6,465 nt of DNA from positions 1-6,465 of the forward strand of contig CAMPUN010000070.1 in assembly GCA_946997275.1 (NCBI GenBank), written 5' to 3'. The notes below the pieces were generated by a model. It was not told the DNA's origin, did not search any database, and saw only the letters and a program-made list of their open reading frames with translations. This DNA comes from an uncultured Porphyromonas sp. Its GTDB lineage: Bacteria; Bacteroidota; Bacteroidia; Bacteroidales; Porphyromonadaceae. The position numbers and the translations under genes were made by a program. Positions 1 to 5,709 of the stretch are shown here, piece after piece. The first letter of the stretch is position 1. Every line of letters starts with the position of its first letter.

Positions 1-1256
1 GCTTCCTACGTCCCATGGGGATCGTGATGCGTGATGCGAAAAACGAGCTGATAAGGTCCGATACAACGAATAAGTTGAACTTCTTCCTGCTTGGCGATCC
101 GGCTCTGCGCCTTCGTATGCCAGCCTACGAGACGGTCATCACGGAGCTGGCGGGAGTCTCGCTTGACAAGCTTTCGGAGGGGGAAGCGGTACCGCTCCAT
201 GCGATGGATAGTGTACAGGTACGGGGCTACGTGGCGAGCAGTCAGGGGGTCGTGCAGGGTGACTTCACGGGCCGGCTCTTTGTGACGGTCTTTGATGCTA
301 AGGCTCCGGTCAAGACGCACATAGACAATGCACCTGACAAGGATCCTGAGAAGATTACCTCTTTTGAGGACTACCCGGGGATGCTCTATGCGGGTGTCGC
401 TGAGGTGAAGGAGGGACACTTTGACTTCTCTTTCGTAGTGCCTAAGGATCTCCCTTATAGCGGGGGCAATGGTAAGATCAATCTCTATGCTTACAGCGAT
501 GCGAAGGGTAGCGAGCCATACGAAGCGATGGGCGTGAGCCATGCGATCTGTGTCAAGCCTGGAGCGGGGGAGCACAGTGTGGTCGACACGGTCCCGCCTG
601 AGATACGGGAGCTATACCTAGGTCATCCAAACTTCTCGATGGAGAATCCGATCGGCTCGACGCCGCTCTTCGTTGCCACGCTGGCTGATGCCTCGGGGAT
701 CAACCTTTCGGGAACGGGCGTGGGGCACAACATGACGCTGGTAGTGGATGGGCGCGAGGACTTGACCTTTAACCTCAATAGTAGCTACACCGCCTCGGAG
801 ATGGAGGCGGGCGTGGGGCGGGTTATATATCTGCTCCCTGAGTTGCCCGATGGCGACCATACGGCGACTTTTACCGTGTGGGACGTGTGCAACAATGTGA
901 CGGAGCGTAGCTTTGCCTTCCGGGTGCGTGCTGGTCAAGCACCGACGGTGGTCGAGAGCCGTGCTCGTCCAGGAGTCCTGACGGCTGATGATCCGCTGAT
1001 CGTGGAGGTGTACAACAATGCGCCAGGCGTGGAGGTCGATGTGACTATCGAGCTGTACGACTACCGTGGTGCGCTGGTTGCGCTCTCGCCACAGATGGTG
1101 GCTCGCTCTGGGCACGATACGCCGGCTCTGATACGGTGGGAGCCTAAGCTACAGTCGGGCGGTGCCTTGTTGCCAGGGCTTTACATCTACCGCTTGCGGA
1201 TGACGCAGGGAGACTCGGTGCCTGCCTACACTTCGGGCAAGATAGTAGTGCGGTAA
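1..1256 (+). CDS. porU: T9SS sortase PorU, C-terminal part (5' end outside window)
   Basis: This is the last 417 residues of a gingipain-like (peptidase C25) cell-surface sortase. PorU removes the C-terminal signal domain (CTD) of type IX cargo and joins the cargo to anionic LPS at the outer surface. The frame is open from base 3, so the Met codon at 15 is internal and not a start. Residues 1-40 are the end of the catalytic domain, with the typical closing motif LLGDPALRL followed by Pro. About 40-195 is a beta-rich linker region. About 200-310 is an Ig-like domain (PPEIRELYLGHPNF... to SFAFRV). From about 312 to the end it resembles a T9SS CTD, finishing LLPGLYIYRL... SGKIVVR. The catalytic His and Cys lie upstream and cannot be checked. 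Full-length PorU is roughly 1,100-1,200 residues, so about a third is present. It ends in TAA, 10 bases before the permease gene, and the two are probably cotranscribed. Another C25-family surface protease is possible, but the lack of any gingipain-like adhesin region and the CTD ending favour PorU. Confidence 0.86.
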   Translation, partial: FLRPMGIVMRDAKNELIRSDTTNKLNFFLLGDPALRLRMPAYETVITELAGVSLDKLSEGEAVPLHAMDSVQVRGYVASSQGVVQGDFTGRLFVTVFDAKAPVKTHIDNAPDKDPEKITSFEDYPGMLYAGVAEVKEGHFDFSFVVPKDLPYSGGNGKINLYAYSDAKGSEPYEAMGVSHAICVKPGAGEHSVVDTVPPEIRELYLGHPNFSMENPIGSTPLFVATLADASGINLSGTGVGHNMTLVVDGREDLTFNLNSSYTASEMEAGVGRVIYLLPELPDGDHTATFTVWDVCNNVTERSFAFRVRAGQAPTVVESRARPGVLTADDPLIVEVYNNAPGVEVDVTIELYDYRGALVALSPQMVARSGHDTPALIRWEPKLQSGGALLPGLYIYRLRMTQGDSVPAYTSGKIVVR

Positions 1257-1266
1257 CAGATTCGTT

Positions 1267-2031
1267 ATGCAGGCTGATCTCTTAGCGCTGGTTACCAGTT
1301 CGACACCCTTTGTGGCGGTGGTGGTGATGGCTCTTCTGGTGGCGATCAACCCCTGTCCACTGGCGACGGTTGTCTCTTCGCTGCTCTTCCTGACGGGACG
1401 GCAGACGAATAGACGGCGGGGGTGGTGGCTCACGACGCTCTATGCGCTGGGGCGGACGTCGCTCTACTTTTCACTGGGATTGCTCTCGGCGTGGTTCTTG
1501 CGGACGAGCATTCAGACGCTCCAACTACAGGAGCAGATCCTGTACGGCTTGGAGCATTGGCTGGGACCTCTGATTATCCTACTGGGAGTACTGCTCTGGC
1601 TGTTCGGTCATCACGACCATCATGATCATCATCACGAGGAGCCGACGCATCAAGTGGAGGGGCATGAGCAATCGTTAGAGCGACAAGGCGCGTGGAGCTG
1701 GCGAGCCCTGTGGCTGGGCTTTAGCTCGGCTCTCTTCTTCTGCCCTGCTACGGGGCTGATCTACTTCGGTATGCTGGTGCCTATGACGGCTCAGGCGGAG
1801 GGCGCTGTGGGGTTGCTCTACCTAGGGCTCTTTGCGATCCTGACGGCTAGTGTCGCTTATCCGGTCTATGGCTTAATACGGATGGGGTTGAGTCGCTTAG
1901 CGCGTTTCGCTGGAGATATGCAGCGGTGGCGCAAGTGGCTGAGCGTGGGCATCTCACTGCTCTTCATCGTGATGGGCGTTGTGATCACGCTCGTTCACCT
2001 GCTACATGGTCACGAGTCGGCAGTCGGCTGA
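1267..2031 (+). CDS. Six-helix CcdA/ArsG-like permease with His-rich loop
   Basis: This is a 254-residue inner-membrane protein. Hydrophobic helices lie at about 14-41, 52-77, 97-113, 146-171, 180-204 and 226-246. Two conserved-looking cysteine-proline motifs sit in helices 1 and 4: NPCPLA (Cys30) and FCPATG (Cys159). This spacing recalls the paired redox cysteines of CcdA/DsbD and the Bacteroidota proteins annotated as ArsG-type aromatic arsenical efflux permeases. Basic residues in loops 1-2 (RQTNRRR) and 5-6 (RMGLSRLARF, RWRKW) predict that those loops are cytoplasmic. The loop between helices 3 and 4 would then also be cytoplasmic; it holds the metal-binding run HHDHHDHHHEE (115-125). A His-rich loop is also known in NicO/RcnA nickel-cobalt exporters, so the choice between thiol electron carrier, metal(loid) exporter and NicO-like exporter is open. 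The ATG at 1267 is the first Met in frame and lies 10 bases after porU, without a visible ribosome binding site. Its 3' end overlaps the opposing gene. Membrane class is confident; the substrate is unknown. Confidence 0.8.
   Translation: MQADLLALVTSSTPFVAVVVMALLVAINPCPLATVVSSLLFLTGRQTNRRRGWWLTTLYALGRTSLYFSLGLLSAWFLRTSIQTLQLQEQILYGLEHWLGPLIILLGVLLWLFGHHDHHDHHHEEPTHQVEGHEQSLERQGAWSWRALWLGFSSALFFCPATGLIYFGMLVPMTAQAEGAVGLLYLGLFAILTASVAYPVYGLIRMGLSRLARFAGDMQRWRKWLSVGISLLFIVMGVVITLVHLLHGHESAVG
1609..1641 (+). repeat. In-gene trinucleotide-rich run coding for (HHD)2-HHH-EE
   Basis: Eleven codons of CAT/CAC, GAC/GAT and GAG encode His115-Glu125 of the permease as two HHD triplets followed by HHH and EE. 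The codons vary (cat cac gac cat cat gat cat cat cac), so this is a degenerate repeat under protein selection and not a pure microsatellite. A change in its length would keep frame if it moved by whole codons. A further His lies at residues 128 and 133. Metal coordination is inferred from composition. Confidence 0.6.
2010..2031. other. Tail-to-tail overlap of convergent genes
   Basis: The plus-strand permease ends with TGA at 2029-2031. The minus-strand DnaQ-fold gene ends with TGA (read on its own strand) at 2010-2012. The last 22 bases therefore code on both strands: HESAVG-stop on plus, and TADS-stop preceded by QP on minus. There is no room for a separate terminator between the genes, and I see no hairpin with a T-tract in the overlap. 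Transcripts from the two units must run into each other or end inside the opposing gene. Confidence 0.85.
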
Positions 2032-2798
2032 TCTCTGTAGAGCTTGATGAAGCAGTGCGTGGCGAGGACGACGTCGTGGCGAGACTTGAGCTGGTAGATG
2101 ATCTCCAGCTCTTCACGACCCCACAGGAGTTTGCTATAGAGCGACTCTAGGCTGATGCGTGCCTGTAGGGGGTCGGCCTGGTAATGCGAGATGAGGTAGT
2201 TGATGCCTTGGCGCATGGTGCAGAACTGTCGCCGGGACCAGAGGCTATCACTGGGCAGCTGGTAGTGCTGCAGGTCGTGCGCTAGGACGGCTAGGTGGAA
2301 AGCGAGGCTATGCCCCACGAGCATCTGTACACTTTCGAGGTCTCTGAGGAAGAGCTCTAGCACCGCTTGGGGCGCTTCGCCATGCCCAGCGACAAACTCG
2401 GTAGTTAGCTGATGGTAGTCGGTCGCTTCGCTTGTAATCGGCACGCCACTGAGCAGGAGGTGGTCTTCGCTGCGGACGACTCGTAGCTCGTCGTCTAGCA
2501 GAAGCCACGAGAGGCTCGCCAGGAGTGGCGTGTTGATGGAGGTGAGCTGTGTCTTGTCAAGCGTGTCGTGCAGATAGCAGACGGTCTCGGTGTCTACCAC
2601 AAGGTAGCGAGGCGTGGCGCCGTCGGGCGCTGAGCCAAGCTGCAGGAGCGGTGACTCCTCGATGCTGAGCGCGCAATGCGAGGCGAAGTCACGCTCTACG
2701 CCTTTGTAGACGGGATTGTGCTTGCGCAGTCGCCTACGGCCGAAGGTGGTGATGCCACAAGCTAGGATCAGTAAGAGCAGGAGGTCAACCCAAGTCAT
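2010..2798 (-). CDS. Membrane-anchored DnaQ/RNase T-fold protein, probably catalytically impaired
   Basis: This is a 262-residue protein of the DEDDh 3'-5' exonuclease superfamily. Residues 5-20 (DLLLLLILACGITTF) are a hydrophobic anchor followed by RRRLRK, predicting a cytoplasmic C-terminal domain. The nuclease fold runs from about 64 to 255. Exo I is intact: YLVVDTET with Asp69 and Glu71. Exo II reads VGHSLAFHLAVL, where active relatives have GH(N/S)xxFD; His168 replaces the metal-binding Asp. Exo III reads HDVVLATHCF; His241 is kept, but Ala246 replaces the second Asp of the HxAxxD motif. The intervening CTM segment (193-195) and the SLESLYSKL helix are typical of Bacteroidota exonucleases of this type. 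Two of four metal ligands are missing, so hydrolysis is doubtful. The start at 2798 is firm, because an in-frame TAG lies one codon upstream. It is the last gene of the minus-strand run, 43 bases after the nucleotidase gene. Family membership is clear; its cellular role is unknown. Confidence 0.82.
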   Translation of the reverse strand: MTWVDLLLLLILACGITTFGRRRLRKHNPVYKGVERDFASHCALSIEESPLLQLGSAPDGATPRYLVVDTETVCYLHDTLDKTQLTSINTPLLASLSWLLLDDELRVVRSEDHLLLSGVPITSEATDYHQLTTEFVAGHGEAPQAVLELFLRDLESVQMLVGHSLAFHLAVLAHDLQHYQLPSDSLWSRRQFCTMRQGINYLISHYQADPLQARISLESLYSKLLWGREELEIIYQLKSRHDVVLATHCFIKLYRDQPTADS

Positions 2799-2841
2799 GG
2801 TCTAGTTGAGGTTTAGGCAGGGGCATTGGGTCGAGCCGTCG

Positions 2842-4599
2842 TTACTTATTAAGGCTCTCCTCAATGATGTGGCGATCCCGTGCGACGGCTGCTTCAGCTT
2901 GCTCTTTAGGTATGAAGGACCAGTTGCTGTAGCGGGGCGGCGTGAGCGGTTGGTGCGCCTTTGCCCACTCAATGAGGTGATAGCGCAGGTCGTGAGGCGA
3001 GATCCAGACGACGCGCTGGTGTAGCTCGTCGGGCGAAAGACCAGCCCCTTGTGTCAGATGCCCACCGCCACCGATAGCACGGTAGGAGTTGACCGCCACG
3101 GTGTAGACGCTGTCGACCGAGAAGGGCCGTCCGTCAGACAGCTGCTCGATGGTCACTCGCTCGCCTTGCGGTTTGCGCAGATCCACCGTGTAGTCGATGC
3201 CAGCGGCTGCGCTGAAGTTGAAGGTCGGATTGACCGTCGGGAAGCGTTGCTCGTCAGTTTGATCCTTCAGATAGAGCAGATGCTCCCCAGAGCTAGCCTC
3301 GGGGCCACACCATAAGCCGTAGGAGTACTCTAGGTAGTCGTGTATCTCTTGCCCTGAGAGACGCAGTTTGTAGAGATAGTTTTCGTAAGGATAGATGTCG
3401 AAGAAGTTTCGTACCCGCAGCGTGTCAGCGCGCTGTGCCAAGGAGAGGCGATGCGGTGCGGAGAACGAGATGTCTGCCTCGCTCAGATCGAGCTGTAACT
3501 GATGAAGTAGGGAGATATAGGCCGAAGGTCCAAAGAGTGCGTCCACCCCGATGAGTGGCTCCGTGAGCTGTGTGATAGGCTCAGCGATAAAGCTACGCAC
3601 CGTGTCCGCAAAGTCTGAGAAATAACTGACGAAAGCGGAGTCTACGGGTACAGAAGCCATCGGGACGATCTCCCCTTGGAACTTCTTGTCGACCACTTTG
3701 TCGCCCTGCTTGGTGATGGTGGCGGTCACGTCCGCCACATTTGTCGCATGGCTCCCCGGATTGATCAGCAGGACTGGAGAGCCCGAAGGACTTCGCACCG
3801 TCGTCTGATTAGCCTGGTGGTCGTGTCCGTAGAGGATCAGGTCGATGCCAGAGACTCTGTTTGCCAACTGCATGGCAAAGTTCTCACCGCCCTCTTCATC
3901 GCCCAGTCCTGAGTGCATCAAGACTATGAGGAGGTCCGGGTGGACATGCTCTTGAATCGTAGGAATCCACTTGTGAGCCGTGGCGATCGGGTCGGCAAAG
4001 GTCATCCCTTCGTAAGAGGCCTGCGGGATCCACTGAGGCACAGCGGGAGTGATCAGTCCGAGCACCGCTACCTTCACCCCGTCAACCGTGTGGACGCTAT
4101 AGGGCGAGTAGTAAGGCTTGCCCGCGAGTGGACCATCGCTGTGTATGATATTGGCAGCCAGCAGTGGCGTCGCCATGTCGCGTTGCCAGCGTTTGTAGAC
4201 GCTCGGCGTAGCCTCTAGGTCATGATTCCCCACGACGGCCGCGTCGTAGCCCAGCAGTGTCATAGCGTCTGAGACGAAGTGCGTGCGTAGCGTGTCAACG
4301 AAGTTGGAGTAGTAGACCGCAGCATTGCCCTGTAGCACATCTCCTCCGTCGAAGAGCAGCGTACTCGTCGGGTGCTCTTTCCTCACTTGCGCCACATAAG
4401 TAGAGACCCGCGCCAGTCCGCTAGGGATACAAGTGTCCTGGACAAAGTCGTAGCCCAGTATGTTGCCATGCACATCGGTCGTATGTAGGATATGAATCGT
4501 GTGCGTCTCTCGCTCTGCCTTCTTGCAACTGGCGAAGCTCCCCAGCAAAAGGAGCGCAGCGAGACAATAAAGTAGGGTACGATGCTGAAGTTGGTTCAT
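2842..4599 (-). CDS. Lipoprotein metallophosphatase / 5'-nucleotidase (UshA/CpdB family)
   Basis: This 585-residue protein is exported and probably lipid-anchored. Residues 9-20 are hydrophobic and are followed by SFAS-Cys25-KK, a plausible lipobox. The calcineurin-like phosphoesterase domain spans about 34-290 and shows all expected metal motifs: TDVHG (Asp42, His44), GGD (Asp87), GNHD (Asn125, His126), His229 in VLMHSG, and GHDH (His259, His261). The C-terminal 5'-nucleotidase domain spans about 335-560, with YPYENYLYKLRLSG (403-416), AAAGIDYTVD (464-473) and NSYRAIGGGGHL (504-515). The family hydrolyses 5'-nucleotides, nucleotide sugars or 2',3'-cyclic nucleotides in the periplasm or at the surface; the GGGGHL region is closer to CpdB-like members. 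It most likely serves nucleotide salvage or phosphate acquisition. I chose the Met at 4599 because the signal peptide begins there and it lies 16 bases after the preceding gene. An in-frame Met at 4677 would add 26 residues with no signal character and overlap that gene by 62 bases. Confidence 0.92.
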   Translation of the reverse strand: MNQLQHRTLLYCLAALLLLGSFASCKKAERETHTIHILHTTDVHGNILGYDFVQDTCIPSGLARVSTYVAQVRKEHPTSTLLFDGGDVLQGNAAVYYSNFVDTLRTHFVSDAMTLLGYDAAVVGNHDLEATPSVYKRWQRDMATPLLAANIIHSDGPLAGKPYYSPYSVHTVDGVKVAVLGLITPAVPQWIPQASYEGMTFADPIATAHKWIPTIQEHVHPDLLIVLMHSGLGDEEGGENFAMQLANRVSGIDLILYGHDHQANQTTVRSPSGSPVLLINPGSHATNVADVTATITKQGDKVVDKKFQGEIVPMASVPVDSAFVSYFSDFADTVRSFIAEPITQLTEPLIGVDALFGPSAYISLLHQLQLDLSEADISFSAPHRLSLAQRADTLRVRNFFDIYPYENYLYKLRLSGQEIHDYLEYSYGLWCGPEASSGEHLLYLKDQTDEQRFPTVNPTFNFSAAAGIDYTVDLRKPQGERVTIEQLSDGRPFSVDSVYTVAVNSYRAIGGGGHLTQGAGLSPDELHQRVVWISPHDLRYHLIEWAKAHQPLTPPRYSNWSFIPKEQAEAAVARDRHIIEESLNK

Positions 4600-4615
4600 A
4601 ACGTGAAGGGCTTTC

Positions 4616-5692
4616 TTAGGAGAGGTAAGGGTTGTGCTGGTAGATATTGCGAATGAGGCGCACGACACGCAGGGCATCCTCTATCTCCACCGCCTGAGCA
4701 GTCGGATCTCCCAGCAGAGCGCGTGCTGTGTGGTCGATGACGAAGTGATGGTTTTGCGCTGAGCCACTGTAGGCTCCGTAGGCATTGCCTGGCTCGCTCT
4801 CGCCTAGGTCGGGGCGGTCGTAGCCGTCGATGACGCAGTGCGTTAGCTTGTTCATGAAGGGACCATCGAGGACGATGCACCCACGCTCGCCTAGCACCGT
4901 GAGGCGCACCCCGCAGTTGGTCCCGTAGACTGCTGTCGAGTAGGTCAGCAACCCCGTCGTATCTTGCGGGAAGGTGAGCTGCACCACGCCCGAGTCCTCA
5001 AAGTCTACCATCGTCTGGTGGTTGTAATTGTAAAAGCTCCCGCCCTGTACCTCAGGCATGCCAAAGCACCAGATCAGTAGGTCGAGGAAGTGTGAGTACT
5101 GCGTGAAGAGCGTCCCGCCATCTAGCTTGAGGTCGCCATGCCAGCGACGAGGCAGGTAGTAGCGCTCGTCACGATTCCAGAGACACTGCAGCTCGATCTG
5201 GTAAAGCTTGCCGAGGCGCTTCTCCTCGATCATCTGGTGAAGCCACGCTGAGACAGGCGTAAAGCGGTTTTGTAAGACACTGTATAGGTGACAGCCGTGC
5301 GCCTTCGCCAGAGCGATCAGCTCCTCGCCCTCGTCGGGGTGTAGCACGGCGGGCTTCTCTATGAGGAGCGACTTGCCAGCCTTGATCAGCTCTAGCGCAA
5401 TTGGGTAGTGCAGCCCGTTGGGAACGCAGATCGACGCGACATCAAAGGTCTCTCCTCCACGCTCCAGCAGCTCCTCGACGCTTTGGTAAAAGGGAATCTC
5501 AGCAAACTGCGCAGCGCCACACTCCGAAGCGGGTAGCACGTCGACCATCCCGACCAACTGCGTCTGCGGATGCTTTGAGATATGCTCCATGTGTCGGTGG
5601 CCAATGTGTCCGCACCCCACGACGACCCAGCGGAGCGGGCTGTGTAGTGGCTTAGGAGCGAAGGTTGTTAGGTCGCTGTGATTCGCTGTCAT
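4616..5692 (-). CDS. Gfo/Idh/MocA-family nucleotide-sugar dehydrogenase, WbpB/WlbA-like
   Basis: This is a 358-residue cytoplasmic NAD(P)-dependent oxidoreductase. The N-terminal Rossmann domain begins at about 21 with the dinucleotide motif VVGCGHIGHRH (24-34). The acidic Asp51 at the end of strand 2 favours NAD. CVPNGLH (89-95) and the family EKP motif (112-114, Lys113) follow. The C-terminal alpha/beta domain carries WHGDLKLDGGTLFTQYSHFLDLL, with His201 in the catalytic-region position. The LDGG...HFxDLLIW block and the QNRFTP segment match the subgroup found in O-antigen and capsule loci, where WbpB/WlbA oxidises carbon 3 of UDP-GlcNAc-uronate. It is directly followed (upstream on this strand) by a WbpE-like aminotransferase, which would use the 3-keto product. 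The gap between them is 17 bases and the gap to the next gene is 16. About 20 residues precede the Rossmann fold, slightly longer than usual; no nearer Met exists. The family is confident; the exact sugar is inferred from context. Confidence 0.87.
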   Translation of the reverse strand: MTANHSDLTTFAPKPLHSPLRWVVVGCGHIGHRHMEHISKHPQTQLVGMVDVLPASECGAAQFAEIPFYQSVEELLERGGETFDVASICVPNGLHYPIALELIKAGKSLLIEKPAVLHPDEGEELIALAKAHGCHLYSVLQNRFTPVSAWLHQMIEEKRLGKLYQIELQCLWNRDERYYLPRRWHGDLKLDGGTLFTQYSHFLDLLIWCFGMPEVQGGSFYNYNHQTMVDFEDSGVVQLTFPQDTTGLLTYSTAVYGTNCGVRLTVLGERGCIVLDGPFMNKLTHCVIDGYDRPDLGESEPGNAYGAYSGSAQNHHFVIDHTARALLGDPTAQAVEIEDALRVVRLIRNIYQHNPYLS

Positions 5693-5709
5693 AGTGGGGG
5701 TAAAGGCTT

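Noticed and set aside
6..575. A 189-residue open frame on the minus strand opposite porU
   Set aside because: It is rich in Arg, His and Ile/Val typical of an antisense shadow, has no recognisable domain, and lies wholly within the well-supported PorU frame.
618..1115. A 165-residue minus-strand open frame opposite the Ig/CTD part of porU
   Set aside because: Shadow of the PorU frame; composition is unlike a folded protein and no start context or family motif is visible.
1149..1433. A 94-residue minus-strand open frame spanning the porU-permease junction
   Set aside because: It crosses the junction of two genes on the other strand and shows no motif; treated as chance.
1609..1641. CRISPR or microsatellite reading of the cat/gat run
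   Set aside because: It is too short, the codons vary, and it lies in frame inside a membrane protein loop; it is best explained by selection for histidines.
2799..2841. Promoter or terminator in the 43-base gap before the DnaQ-fold gene
   Set aside because: I found no TAnnTTTG-type -7 element, no TTTG at the expected -33 distance and no clear hairpin followed by a T-run.
3676..4218. Two plus-strand open frames (3676-3912 and 3913-4218) inside the nucleotidase gene
   Set aside because: Both are antisense to conserved metallophosphatase motifs on the minus strand, and neither resembles a known protein.
4596..4880. A 94-residue minus-strand frame at the dehydrogenase-nucleotidase junction
   Set aside because: It is in another frame of the real dehydrogenase gene, very rich in Arg, Pro and Ser, and reads as a frame-shadow.
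4600..5709. Shared AAGCC(C/T)TT-like sequence in the two short gaps before the dehydrogenase and nucleotidase starts
   Set aside because: Only seven or eight bases agree, in gaps of 17 and 16 bases; too little to claim a common regulatory or translation signal.
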